Origin: Zobellia barbeyronii
GTDB taxonomy: Bacteria > Bacteroidota > Bacteroidia > Flavobacteriales > Flavobacteriaceae
Direction: 5' to 3'
DNA length: 64,000 nt
Assembly (NCBI RefSeq): GCF_018603515.1
Contig: NZ_JACATN010000001.1
Span: 1,037,339 to 1,101,338 of the forward strand
Positions 45,847-57,886 of this stretch are shown here, piece after piece (within the stretch, counting starts at the first letter, position 1; each line of letters starts with the position of its first letter). The notes below the pieces were generated by a model. That model saw nothing but the letters and a program-made list of their open reading frames with translations. It did not search any database and was not told where the DNA came from. The position numbers and the translations under genes were made by a program.

Positions 45847-46986
45847 ATGCCAAAAAAAATCAGACTCGGAATTTTAGGAGGTGGAGGAGACTCTCTAATA
45901 GGTGTACTACATCGTGTAGCATCGCATATAAATGATAACTATCAAATTGTTGGGGCTGTTTTTAACCCGGATTTTGAGCAGAATATGGCTTTTGCCAAAG
46001 AGATAGATGTGCCAACAGATCGTATCTATAAAGATTTTGATACGTTGATTGAAGAAGAAATGAAGTTGCCGGAGGATGAGCGTATTCAGGTATGTTCTAT
46101 TCTTACCCCTAACTTTCTTCACTTTCCAATGGCTTTAAAATTGTTGGAAAACGGTTTTAATGTTATTTGCGAAAAACCAATGACTACTACGTTGGAAGAA
46201 GCTAAAAAACTACAAGCCGCACATGAAAAGGCAGGTACTGTTTTTGCTTTAACTCACACATATACCGGTTATCCAATGGTGCGCCAAATGCGCCAAATGA
46301 TTAAGAACGGAGAGCTAGGGAGAATTCACAAAGTAGATGCTGTGTATTACCAAGGTTGGATTAATGAAATTATTCATGATCAAGAAAAACGTTCATCTGT
46401 TTGGCGTTTAGACCCTAAAAAGGCAGGAATCAGTTCTTGTATTGGAGATATTGGGGTACATGCCTTTAATATGGTAGAATACACAACCGGACTTAAGATT
46501 AAGTCTATTTTGAGCGATTTCAATTATTTGTATGAAGACAACCAGATGGATGTTGATGGAACTGTTCTTATTAGAATGAGTGATCATGTTAAAGGTATTA
46601 TTAGAAGTAGTCAAGTAGCGACAGGCGAAGAAAATGGTCTTGGAATTGCTATTTATGGCGAAAAAGGGGCTTTCAAATGGGAGCAGGAGAATCCTAATTA
46701 TCTGTATGTAATGAGTGATACAAAACCAACTCAGATTTACAAGCCAGGTCATGCATATAATAGTGAGCTTTCTTTAGGTGGAACAAAACTTCCTCCAGGG
46801 CATCCTGAAGGTATTTTTGATTCTATGGCTAATATCTACCTTGGCGTAGCGAAAGCTATTAGAGGAGAGCAATATGATAGTGGTGAGTATCCAACAATGA
46901 CCGATGGTGTTCGTGGTATGAACTTCATTGAAGCCACAGTAGAATCTAATAAAAACGGAAATACTTGGGTAGAATTGGAAGATTAA
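45847..46986 (+). CDS. Gfo/Idh/MocA family oxidoreductase (cytosolic)
   Basis: A 379-residue protein without a signal peptide. The NAD(P)-binding Rossmann motif is RLGILGGGGDSLIGVLHR (5-22) and the family EKP is NVICEKPMTTTLEEAKKL (about 105-122). The C-terminal substrate domain has Lys/His-bearing SSCIGDIGVHAFNMVEYTT. It is a candidate 3-keto-sugar reductase that would return an imported keto-sugar to the ordinary sugar. Last gene of the 43064-46986 unit, followed by a terminator. Confidence 0.92.
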   Translation: MPKKIRLGILGGGGDSLIGVLHRVASHINDNYQIVGAVFNPDFEQNMAFAKEIDVPTDRIYKDFDTLIEEEMKLPEDERIQVCSILTPNFLHFPMALKLLENGFNVICEKPMTTTLEEAKKLQAAHEKAGTVFALTHTYTGYPMVRQMRQMIKNGELGRIHKVDAVYYQGWINEIIHDQEKRSSVWRLDPKKAGISSCIGDIGVHAFNMVEYTTGLKIKSILSDFNYLYEDNQMDVDGTVLIRMSDHVKGIIRSSQVATGEENGLGIAIYGEKGAFKWEQENPNYLYVMSDTKPTQIYKPGHAYNSELSLGGTKLPPGHPEGIFDSMANIYLGVAKAIRGEQYDSGEYPTMTDGVRGMNFIEATVESNKNGNTWVELED

Positions 46987-47018
46987 ATTTTTCTGAAAAA
47001 CCTATAACAAATAAAAAT

Positions 47019-47057
47019 TCCCCGAAGGCTTAATGCTTTTGGGGATTTTTGTTTTTA
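47019..47057 (+). terminator. Terminator, copy 1 of a 39-bp duplicate
   Basis: Stem CCCCgAAgGC with GCttTTGGGG and a loop TTAAT, then T runs. The same 39 bases recur, without a mismatch, at 48352-48390. This copy ends the Gfo/Idh/MocA unit. Confidence 0.9.
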
Positions 47058-47155
47058 GTGATATTAATTAAAATTACCCGAAAGACTGATTAATGTTAAA
47101 ATTCCTACTTTTATGTAAGTATAACTGAGTTCAATTTTAGTTTATCAAATTTATT

Positions 47156-47629
47156 ATGGCAAATCTAGGCTTTGAAACTTTATTAGGTAAAGATATTAGA
47201 GAAGCGCTATTTATGGGTGTAATGCAAAGTGAGGTGATGAATAATATCTATACAATCTTAAATCCAAAACTATTCTTTTTTAAGAAGGTTATTGGTCAAA
47301 TTGATATTGAAACTTCTGAGGATAAGACTATAACTGGTTTAACGATTTTCATTATAGAAACAATAGATAAATCATTTTACAAAACGATTAGTGATAATTA
47401 TGGCTACACCAGTAATGTTATGGTAGTGGATAAATTGTTACAAGAAGAATCTTTAGATAAAATAAATGAAAACAATTTTACGTCAAGAATAAAAGAGCGT
47501 ATTACATCATTAAAAAAGGGAAGTATCTCAGATGAACATGTCAATCATGTTCTATGGGATAAAGGCAGTTATCAAATAATGTTGCACTTTGGTTCTGGTA
47601 TCGTAAGATTTGCAAGTTCTATTTATTAA
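47156..47629 (+). CDS. Orphan protein of unknown function
   Basis: A 157-residue protein with no signal peptide. It reads as a compact alpha/beta domain (KVIGQIDIETSEDKTITGLTIFIIETIDKS; LHFGSGIVRFASSIY). No family recognised. It lies with the 47697 gene in a 1.3-kb stretch bounded by two identical terminators, and its composition is more AT-rich than the sugar genes around it, which may indicate later insertion. Co-transcription with the lipoprotein gene 67 bases downstream is possible. Confidence 0.65.
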   Translation: MANLGFETLLGKDIREALFMGVMQSEVMNNIYTILNPKLFFFKKVIGQIDIETSEDKTITGLTIFIIETIDKSFYKTISDNYGYTSNVMVVDKLLQEESLDKINENNFTSRIKERITSLKKGSISDEHVNHVLWDKGSYQIMLHFGSGIVRFASSIY

Positions 47630-47696
47630 TAGAGCAAAATCTACTTGAGCGTTTGTTAGGTAGCTGTATATGGTTAAAATCATCTGAAATATTAAA

Positions 47697-48320
47697 ATGA
47701 AATCATTTTGTAAATTAATACTATGCAGCTTTCTGATTGGATATGTTTTGATGGGAGTTTCAGGATGTCAAGGTAATCTGAATCAAAATAAAGATGTATC
47801 AAAAATAGTATCATTGCTCATAGATAAAAAAGCTTTCCCTTCTCCACCGCCACCTCCGCCCCCAGGCTTGTCTGATTCATTATTTCAAGTAAAGTCAGAT
47901 TCTATTATGAATTCAATTGATATGGATAAGTGGAAAAATCAGAAGTTAATAGTGGTAGTAGACACTTTGCTTGAACCATTATCTTCAAGAGTGAATGTTT
48001 CTTTGGAGCAATACGACGAATTGATAGAAAACTTAAATATGTTGTTGCAGACTCAAAGTATCAACATAGGTGATATTTTGGAGCCACGGGGTGTTGAAAT
48101 TCGTTCGGTTTCTACTGATTTAGATGGAAGAGTGGATTATAGGAGTATTGACATGTATTTATCGATTTCCAATATCGCATTTAATAAAAATAAGACAAGT
48201 GCAGCATTAGTTTACGGAGAGAGTAGAGGCAGATTGAATGGCTATGCTTCTATCGTGATTTTGAAAAAAATCAAGGGACAATGGGTAATTGTGGTTTCAA
48301 AAATGCTAGAAATTAGTTAG
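47697..48320 (+). CDS. Proline-rich lipoprotein of unknown function
   Basis: A 207-residue lipoprotein: lipobox in LMGVSGC (Cys near 24). Next a short proline-rich linker (FPSPPPPPPPGLSD, about 46-60), then an alpha/beta domain. The polyproline run may span or bind the cell wall. No family recognised. Second gene of the orphan pair between the duplicated terminators. Confidence 0.7.
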   Translation: MKSFCKLILCSFLIGYVLMGVSGCQGNLNQNKDVSKIVSLLIDKKAFPSPPPPPPPGLSDSLFQVKSDSIMNSIDMDKWKNQKLIVVVDTLLEPLSSRVNVSLEQYDELIENLNMLLQTQSINIGDILEPRGVEIRSVSTDLDGRVDYRSIDMYLSISNIAFNKNKTSAALVYGESRGRLNGYASIVILKKIKGQWVIVVSKMLEIS

Positions 48321-48351
48321 TGTCTAGAACAACATTACAATCAAACAAGAA

Positions 48352-48390
48352 TCCCCGAAGGCTTAATGCTTTTGGGGATTTTTGTTTTTA
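48352..48390 (+). terminator. Terminator, copy 2 of a 39-bp duplicate
   Basis: Identical to 47019-47057. It ends the orphan lipoprotein gene and faces the convergent beta-galactosidase gene. Confidence 0.9.
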
Positions 48391-48413
48391 ATCGATTTAA
48401 CTGATGTAAACCC

Positions 48414-51638
<3,225 letters not shown>

Positions 51639-51802
51639 TTACATTGATGATGTACAAGGTAAAAAAACTTTATAATAAAGCAGCTCTTAGTATCACAATA
51701 TAGCATAAGTGCTATTTGTGAAAAATTCTCAATGAAGAATTAGGCAGGTTACAGATGTAATCTAGCCGTTGTGATACCAGATTGGATTGTTTTTAGAATA
51801 GA

Positions 51803-52267
51803 TTACCGGTCAAAAACTTTTTCAAATTCTTGACAAACAATAATCATACTTTCGTTAGGCTTACGGTTAAAAGCGGCCAATTCTTTTGTGTAGTACTCCC
51901 AATGTACCTTTTTCCAATAGGCTAAGCTTTTATCGCCTTCACCTTCTAATTGGGCATAAGCTGCATCAATGCTGAAATAAGGCTTAAGTTTTACAGCCGT
52001 GGTTCTAACAATGCACTGTGCTTCACCTTCCCAATTGGTTACAATCATGAAGTCGCCAATTTTAGGTAATGGTTGTTTAAGGTACTGTAGGCCTAACAAA
52101 CTAGGAGATGTTGCTCGTTTGATACCTTTTTTGACTAATGCCGCACATTCGTTGGCATCCAATTCATTATTACAAAAATGAACTACTTTGGGTGTATCTA
52201 CGAAAGCATGTTCTAAGTGCTTATCTAGATAGTCTCCCCATAAATTTCGAGCTGAAGCGTTTTCCAT
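51803..52267 (-). CDS. ASCH-domain protein
   Basis: Taken from ATG 52267 (154 residues); the longer frame needs a TTG. ASCH domain features: SLLGLQYLKQPLPKIGDFMIVTNWEGEAQCIVRTTAV and the later DKSLAYWKKVHWEYYTKEL. ASCH proteins fold like PUA domains and are suspected RNA-binding or hydrolytic proteins (YqfB is an amidohydrolase). The W-x-x-Y and Glu residues suit the family, but the activity is unknown. It is on its own between the beta-galactosidase and GMC genes. Confidence 0.85.
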   Translation of the reverse strand: MENASARNLWGDYLDKHLEHAFVDTPKVVHFCNNELDANECAALVKKGIKRATSPSLLGLQYLKQPLPKIGDFMIVTNWEGEAQCIVRTTAVKLKPYFSIDAAYAQLEGEGDKSLAYWKKVHWEYYTKELAAFNRKPNESMIIVCQEFEKVFDR

Positions 52268-52394
52268 ATAGTTATTGCGGTTAGCGAATTTTTCACGGCT
52301 AGCGTGAGAAATATAGTTCAACAAGATACAAACGACCGAGCAATTTTAGTGATATTTTAGAATATCAGGTTGATTTATCGGTCGTTATACATCA

Positions 52395-54098
52395 TTATGA
52401 AAATTTTCCGGCTTTAAATTGCTCTGCGGCATGGTTTGCTGCTCTGGCTGTAAATGCCATATATGTTAAAGAGGGGTTTACGCAATTTGATGAGGTCATA
52501 AAAGCACCATCCGTAACATATACATTAGGTACGGTATGTACTTGGTTGTTTTTATTTAATATTGAAGTCTTTGGGTTATGACCCATACGCGCACCACCCA
52601 TTTCATGAATACCCAGGCCAGGACCAGTTTCTTCATCATAAGATTGAACATCTTTAAAACCTGCAGCTTCAAACATGGATACAATCTCTTTTTTAATGTC
52701 CTCACGCATATTATATTCGTTTTCTTTAAACTCTACATCAAAAGCTAATTGAGGTAATCCCCATTTATCTTTTTCAGTAGGACTTAAGGTAACACGGTTA
52801 TCATCGTAAGGAAGAAATTCGCCAAAACCAGTTACGCCAATCTGCCATTTACCGGGTTTTAATATTTCTTCTTTCAAATCTTTGCCATAGCCCATTTCTG
52901 CTACAGATTGTGACCAATCTTGGCGACTAGCAGTTCCTTGAAAGCCAAAACCTCTTAAGTAATCTGTGCGTTTGGTTTTTTCATCAAGATTCACAAACCT
53001 AGGTATGTAAAAGCCATTAGCTCTACGGCCTTTGAAATACTTGTCTAGGTAGCCATCAACTTTTGCTGTAGCTCCCAATTTATAATGGTGATCCATAATT
53101 CCTCTACCCAATGCATCGGAATCATTGCCTAATCCGTTTGGAAAACGTTCGCTCTTAGATTGCAATAATATACCAACAGATGCCATTGCCGAAGCACAGA
53201 GAAAAATCACCTTAGCTTTAAATTCTATTTTCTCATTCGTTTCTGCATCAATTACCTTAACACCAGTAGCTTTCTTGGTCTTGTCATCATACATTATTTC
53301 ATAGACGATAGAATTTGCACGAAGTGTCATGTTGCCGGTGCGCTCTGCTGCTGGTAAGGTAGACGAGTTACTACTGAAATAACCTCCAAAAGGGCAGCCT
53401 CTACTGCATCTATTTCTGTATTGACAAACGCCACGACCTTCAAAAGTAGCATTTGGGTCTGTGATATGAGCGGTGCGGCCAATGGTAATCAAACGGCCGT
53501 CATTAAATTTTTCTGCAACAGATTTCTTAAAGTCTTCCTCAACACAGTTAAGGTCCATTTTAGGTTGAAATTTACCATCAGGTAGATGCTCTAGTCCAAG
53601 ATTTTCACCACTAACTCCAATGTATTCTTCTACTTTATCGTACCAAGGTGAAATATCTTTATAGCGAACAGGCCAATCTATGCTGATGCCTTCTTTCTTG
53701 TTGGCTCCAAAATCAACATCGCTCCAGCGGTAACTTTGACGCCCCCAGGTTAATGAACGGCCACCTACTTGATAACCACGGATCCAATCAAAACGTTTTG
53801 TCTCTACATACGGGTGATCCAAATCGTTTACAAAAAAATGCTTGTTATCTTCCTGTGGAGCCCAATTCACGCGGCTTTGCACATGTTGCTTTTTCTTATC
53901 CTCTTTGGAAAGTTCACCCTTTAAAGGATAGTCCCAAGGGTCATCGTTCATGGTAGAATAGTCTTCAATATGCTTGATCATTCTACCACGTTCCAGTACT
54001 AACGTTTTTAATCCCTTCTCACATAATTCTTTAGCCGCCCAGCCACCACTAATTCCAGTTCCGATAACGATAGCGTCGAATGTTTCTTCTTTATTCAC
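52395..54098 (-). CDS. GMC oxidoreductase, second paralogue
   Basis: A 567-residue FAD enzyme closely related to the one at 41211: the same GTGISGGWAAKELCE FAD motif (12-26), Cys-rich CQYRNRCSRGCPFGG (about 232-246) and C-terminal HEMGGARMG...DGAFMTSSNCVNPSLTYMAFTAR. Unlike the first copy it has no adjacent subunit-3 gene and no Tat signal, so it would need a partner in trans. Expected reaction: oxidation of a sugar or glycoside, probably at C3. It is divergent from the TIM-barrel gene at 54257. Confidence 0.93.
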   Translation of the reverse strand: MNKEETFDAIVIGTGISGGWAAKELCEKGLKTLVLERGRMIKHIEDYSTMNDDPWDYPLKGELSKEDKKKQHVQSRVNWAPQEDNKHFFVNDLDHPYVETKRFDWIRGYQVGGRSLTWGRQSYRWSDVDFGANKKEGISIDWPVRYKDISPWYDKVEEYIGVSGENLGLEHLPDGKFQPKMDLNCVEEDFKKSVAEKFNDGRLITIGRTAHITDPNATFEGRGVCQYRNRCSRGCPFGGYFSSNSSTLPAAERTGNMTLRANSIVYEIMYDDKTKKATGVKVIDAETNEKIEFKAKVIFLCASAMASVGILLQSKSERFPNGLGNDSDALGRGIMDHHYKLGATAKVDGYLDKYFKGRRANGFYIPRFVNLDEKTKRTDYLRGFGFQGTASRQDWSQSVAEMGYGKDLKEEILKPGKWQIGVTGFGEFLPYDDNRVTLSPTEKDKWGLPQLAFDVEFKENEYNMREDIKKEIVSMFEAAGFKDVQSYDEETGPGLGIHEMGGARMGHNPKTSILNKNNQVHTVPNVYVTDGAFMTSSNCVNPSLTYMAFTARAANHAAEQFKAGKFS

Positions 54099-54256
54099 GG
54101 TAGTATTTTTTGTTTTAAACCTGTTGTAATGCCTATATTTATATTTTCCCTAAAGAAAAGGGTATCTAAAACACTTAAGAGAAATAAATATAGGGTTTTT
54201 CTATAAAAGGTTATCAAAAAGAATCTCCCCTTTTACTAAACACAAAAAATGGAAGT

Positions 54257-55312
54257 ATGAAGACAATTAAAGGTCCCGGCGTATTTTTAGCGCAATTTGT
54301 AGACGGTAAAGCACCGTTCAATACATTGGATGGCATGTGTAAATGGGCTGCAGATTTAGGGTATAAAGGTATTCAAATCCCTACATGGGAAAGTTTTCTA
54401 ATAGATTTGGATAAAGCAGCCGAGAGTCAAGATTACTGTGATGAACTTAAGGGAAAAATAAACTCCTACGGTCTTGAAATCACCGAACTTTCAACGCACC
54501 TTCAAGGACAGCTGGTTGCCGTTAACCCGGCTTACGACCTTATGTTTGACAGTTTTGCTCCCGATGCAGTAAAGAACAACCCAAAAGCACGTACTGAGTG
54601 GGCCGTAGAAACTGTAAAAAAAGCTGCTACTGCAAGTAGAAGGTTAGGACTTAACGCTCATGCTACTTTCTCTGGTGCATTGCTTTGGCATACATGGCAC
54701 CCATGGCCACAAAGACCTGCGGGTCTTGTTGAGATGGGTTTTGAGGAGTTGGCAAAAAGGTGGATGCCAATCTTGAATCATTTTGATGAGGAGGGTGTAG
54801 ACGTTTGTTACGAAATTCACCCAGGAGAAGATTTACACGATGGAGATACCTTTGAGCGTTTTCTTGCCGCTACTGGAAATCACAAGCGTGTAAATATCCT
54901 TTATGATCCAAGTCACTTTGTCTTGCAACAGTTAGATTATATTGAGTACATAGATCACTATCATGAGTTCATAAAATCTTTTCATGTAAAGGATTCAGAA
55001 TTCAACCCAACAGGTAAGAAAGGTGCTTTTGGTGGTTATAATGATTGGGGAGACAGAGCTGGTAGATATCGCTCTTTGGGTGATGGTCAAATCGATTTTA
55101 AAACCATATTTTCTAAACTTACACAGTACGGTTGTGACGTTTGGGCGGTTATGGAGTGGGAATGCTGTATTAAAAGTCCTGAGCAAGGTGCTCGTGAAGG
55201 AGCGATTTTTATTCAGGACCATATTATTGAAGCAACGGAGAAAACTTTTGATGATTTTGCTGGTTCAGCAGTCGATAAAGAAATGCTAAGAAAAATATTG
55301 GGCATTTCTTAA
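54257..55312 (+). CDS. Sugar phosphate isomerase/epimerase-like TIM-barrel enzyme (cytosolic)
   Basis: A 351-residue protein with no signal. Metal-ligand segments are VDVCYEIHPGEDLHDG (Glu, His), VNILYDPSHFVLQ (Asp, His), SFHVKDSEF (His) and VWAVMEWECCI (Glu), the full set for a divalent metal centre of the AP_endonuc_2/IolE-like family. It is longer than the family average because of a WHTWHPWPQRP insert near 140. Likely a keto-sugar epimerase, isomerase or eliminating enzyme. First gene of a unit with a terminator, followed by the DUF1080 gene. Confidence 0.88.
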   Translation: MKTIKGPGVFLAQFVDGKAPFNTLDGMCKWAADLGYKGIQIPTWESFLIDLDKAAESQDYCDELKGKINSYGLEITELSTHLQGQLVAVNPAYDLMFDSFAPDAVKNNPKARTEWAVETVKKAATASRRLGLNAHATFSGALLWHTWHPWPQRPAGLVEMGFEELAKRWMPILNHFDEEGVDVCYEIHPGEDLHDGDTFERFLAATGNHKRVNILYDPSHFVLQQLDYIEYIDHYHEFIKSFHVKDSEFNPTGKKGAFGGYNDWGDRAGRYRSLGDGQIDFKTIFSKLTQYGCDVWAVMEWECCIKSPEQGAREGAIFIQDHIIEATEKTFDDFAGSAVDKEMLRKILGIS

Positions 55313-55339
55313 AGATTAATAATACTTTAAATTATACAG

Positions 55340-55379
55340 AACGATTCTCTTGTTGTACAGGCTAGAGAATCGTTTTTTT
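55340..55379 (+). terminator. Terminator after the TIM-barrel gene
   Basis: An 11-bp stem AACGATTCTCT / AGAGAATCGTT with a 13-base loop and a T tract. The DUF1080 gene at 55403 may use readthrough or its own promoter. Confidence 0.88.
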
Positions 55380-55402
55380 GAAATATCTAAATCCAGAGAA
55401 CT

Positions 55403-56158
55403 ATGAAGAATCTAGTACTTATCATTTTTATGGCAATGGTTGCCTTTAGTTGTAAAGACAAAGCGGAAAAAAACCAAAAGGAAATGGAATCTGAACGTGT
55501 AGCAGAAGCCGAGGCCGAAAAACCACCTGCAGAGTGGACAGTTCTTTTTGATGGTTCTTCTTTTGATGGTTGGAAAGAATATAATAAAGAAGGTGTTTCT
55601 GATAATTGGAAATTAGAAGACGGTGCTATGGTTTTTTATCCTCCAACAGAAAGAGAAGAAGGTGAGGCGTTTAATCTAGTAACCGAAAAAGAGTACACAG
55701 ATTTTATTTTGTCTTTGGAATGGAAAATTTCAGAAGGAGGAAATAGTGGTGTGTTTTGGGGTGTAAATGAAACTCCTGAACTATCTGAGGCCTACCAAAC
55801 AGGTCCTGAGGTACAGGTTTTAGATAATGAGAAACATCCAGATGCAAAAAACGGAACAACTCATCAAGCAGGCTCATTGTATGATATGATAGCACCTTCA
55901 GAAGATGTTACCAAACCTGTAGGCGAATGGAATACTATGGTAATTACCATAAACCATAAAGAGCAAAAAGGAAGTATCTCTTTAAACGGAACTGATGTTG
56001 TTGATTTCCCGGTTGGTAATGAAATGTGGAACGTTATGGTGTCTAAATCAAAATTTGCAGATTGGGACCATTTTGGAAAATTCACTACAGGAAAAATAGG
56101 CATGCAAGACCATGGTAATATGGTTTCTTTTAGAGATATAAAGATTAAGGAGCTTTAG
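55403..56158 (+). CDS. DUF1080 (3-keto-disaccharide hydrolase-like) lipoprotein
   Basis: A 251-residue lipoprotein with lipobox VAFSC (Cys near 17) and an acidic linker. The DUF1080 jelly-roll domain follows: WTVLFDGSSFDGWKEYN, LSLEWKISEGGNSGVFWG and GKIGMQDHGNMVSFRDIKIKEL. DUF1080 members cleave glycosides already oxidised at C3 (3-keto-glycosides). Placement beside GMC and TIM-barrel genes supports that role in the periplasm. Convergent with the TolC gene, 10 bases apart. Confidence 0.92.
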   Translation: MKNLVLIIFMAMVAFSCKDKAEKNQKEMESERVAEAEAEKPPAEWTVLFDGSSFDGWKEYNKEGVSDNWKLEDGAMVFYPPTEREEGEAFNLVTEKEYTDFILSLEWKISEGGNSGVFWGVNETPELSEAYQTGPEVQVLDNEKHPDAKNGTTHQAGSLYDMIAPSEDVTKPVGEWNTMVITINHKEQKGSISLNGTDVVDFPVGNEMWNVMVSKSKFADWDHFGKFTTGKIGMQDHGNMVSFRDIKIKEL

Positions 56159-56168
56159 GGGGTAGAGT

Positions 56169-57476
56169 TTAGTTTAAGCTAAAATCGTTTCCTGCATAAA
56201 ATTGAAGCACTTTTACTTTAAAGATGTAATCGTATTTTGATTGTGCAACGCTAGATTGAGAACTGATAAAATTGTTTTTAGAAGTTTCAAAATCAAAATT
56301 GTTGACGGTACCCGTTTTGAATCGTTTTTCGGTGAAGTCTAGGGAAATTTCTCTAGACTTTAGTGTTTTTAGAGACGCTTCGTAGGCTTTTCTAGCATTG
56401 AGGACATCAAGATATGCCGTTTCAATATTCTGTCTAAGATTAAATTTTTCGTTTGCTAAGTCCAGCTCTGCATTTTCTATGTTTAGTTTTGCAATTTCTA
56501 CATTGGTTTTATTACTGAATCCGGTGAAAATGGGAATACTTAATGACGCAGTTATCGCATGGCCTAGGTTATCATCTAACTGTTTGCTAAAGTTGTCATG
56601 TTGCGCTCCTTTTATGTAAGAATACGTAGCGCCATAACCGTAACCTAAAGTTAGACTTGGTAAGTAGTTAGCTAAAACAATCTTTAAATTCTTGGAAATA
56701 CTTTCTATGCCTAGCTCAGCCGCTTCAATTTCAGGTCTACTTTTCTCAGCTTCTTGATAAACAGTAGCTGGTGTTCTTACCTCTAGTTTATTAAGTAATT
56801 TATCTGCTAAAACCTCTGCTACGTCAAAGGGTTCTTCAACAGGTAGCTGTAATTGTTGTCTTAACAATAATAATGATGATAGGAGTGTGTTTTCCTGTTG
56901 CACTAAGGTTTGTTCATCTCTAGCTACTGTAGCCTCTACATCGTACACGTTAGCTTCTGAGGTAACACCTGATTTTAACTGCTGCTTGCTTATGTCCAAT
57001 TGTCTTTTTGATAGTTCTAATTGATTCTTTGCAACATTGAGTAACTCCTTGTTCAATAATACCTGTAAGTAGGTATTTGCAATATTAAGAGCGACGTCAT
57101 TAGACAGGATTTCAATGCTTTTAGAGGCAATTTCACCATCTATAAGAGATTTTTTATAATTGTTCAAGTTTTTGAACCCGTTAAAAACCGTCCAATTTGC
57201 ATCAAGGAAACTCAAGGTAGTAGAGAAATTATCTCCTCTGGTACTAACGTTTCCAAAATAGTTGTTCTGTTGGCTGGCACCGGAAGATAAGGTTGGCATT
57301 AAGGAACCTTTGTTTGCTTTAATAGATTGTATTTGGATATCAGCATTTACCCGCAACTGATTAATGGAAATATTATTTTCAAGAGCGTAAGAGATACACT
57401 CTTCTAAACTCCATTTTTTTTGGGCATTTGATTTAATAAAAAATATAAAAAAAAAGACAATTATAATTGACCTCAT
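56169..57476 (-). CDS. TolC-family outer membrane efflux protein
   Basis: A 435-residue protein with a signal peptide (to about SNAQ) and two OEP repeats of long amphipathic helices (WSLEECISYALENNISINQLRVNADIQ, ALNIANTYLQVLLNKELL, then NVEIAKLNIENAELDLANEKFNLRQNIE). It forms the trimeric outer-membrane duct of type I secretion or RND pumps. Upstream on the same strand is a double-glycine-leader peptide gene, which suggests that this channel exports the processed peptide with an ABC transporter not in the window. Confidence 0.92.
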   Translation of the reverse strand: MRSIIIVFFFIFFIKSNAQKKWSLEECISYALENNISINQLRVNADIQIQSIKANKGSLMPTLSSGASQQNNYFGNVSTRGDNFSTTLSFLDANWTVFNGFKNLNNYKKSLIDGEIASKSIEILSNDVALNIANTYLQVLLNKELLNVAKNQLELSKRQLDISKQQLKSGVTSEANVYDVEATVARDEQTLVQQENTLLSSLLLLRQQLQLPVEEPFDVAEVLADKLLNKLEVRTPATVYQEAEKSRPEIEAAELGIESISKNLKIVLANYLPSLTLGYGYGATYSYIKGAQHDNFSKQLDDNLGHAITASLSIPIFTGFSNKTNVEIAKLNIENAELDLANEKFNLRQNIETAYLDVLNARKAYEASLKTLKSREISLDFTEKRFKTGTVNNFDFETSKNNFISSQSSVAQSKYDYIFKVKVLQFYAGNDFSLN

Positions 57477-57497
57477 TATAACGTGGTGATTTAATGT

Positions 57498-57533
57498 AAA
57501 AAGCGAAGACCTAACAATTGGTCTTCGCTTTTT
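57498..57533 (-). terminator. Hairpin terminator between the GG peptide and TolC genes
   Basis: A 14-bp stem AAAAAGCGAAGACC / GGTCTTCGCTTTTT with an 8-base loop, T-rich on both ends. On the minus strand it follows the peptide gene, so it would give a short abundant peptide mRNA and partial readthrough into tolC. Confidence 0.85.
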
Positions 57534-57543
57534 ATTAATTTTA

Positions 57544-57714
57544 TTATTTAGTCATTTTACATACAAGAGAGCTTTGAACATCTGTAGGAGGCTTATCATT
57601 ACATAGAGCGATACCTCCATTAATTTGTTGTAAAGATTCTTGGTTCAGTTCAAGTAAAGTACTTTTAGAAAATTTCAAATTAGATGTACGTAATGTGTTT
57701 TTTTTGGTTTTCAT
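57544..57714 (-). CDS. Double-glycine-leader peptide with two core cysteines
   Basis: A 56-residue frame from ATG 57714. Leader (1-34): basic start, then FSKSTLLELNQESLQQINGG, matching the Bacteroidota GG-type leader (L-x2-L-x-E-x2-L-x2-I-x-GG). The core (about 22 residues) begins IALCNDKPP and ends VCKMTK, with two Cys 14 apart that could form a disulfide or serve as thioether sites; Ser and Thr are also present. It lies directly ahead of tolC on the same strand and is divergent from the AraC-type regulator. No processing enzyme is in the window. Confidence 0.8.
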   Translation of the reverse strand: MKTKKNTLRTSNLKFSKSTLLELNQESLQQINGGIALCNDKPPTDVQSSLVCKMTK

Positions 57715-57886
57715 AATGCTTGAGATATTATGTGGTTATTAAATTATTCGATTTGATGAAAGTATAGCTAGTACTGAGTATTTCAAAATTTGAATTACAG
57801 TTATTTATAAAAATAGGTTATGTTTAACTATCTTGAACAACCTAAATCAAAGGGTTAAGGTAATTTCAAGTTTTAAAAATTATATT

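Noticed and set aside
47019..48390. The duplicated terminators as ends of an insertion sequence
   Set aside because: They are direct, not inverted, repeats; there is no transposase between them and no target duplication was seen.
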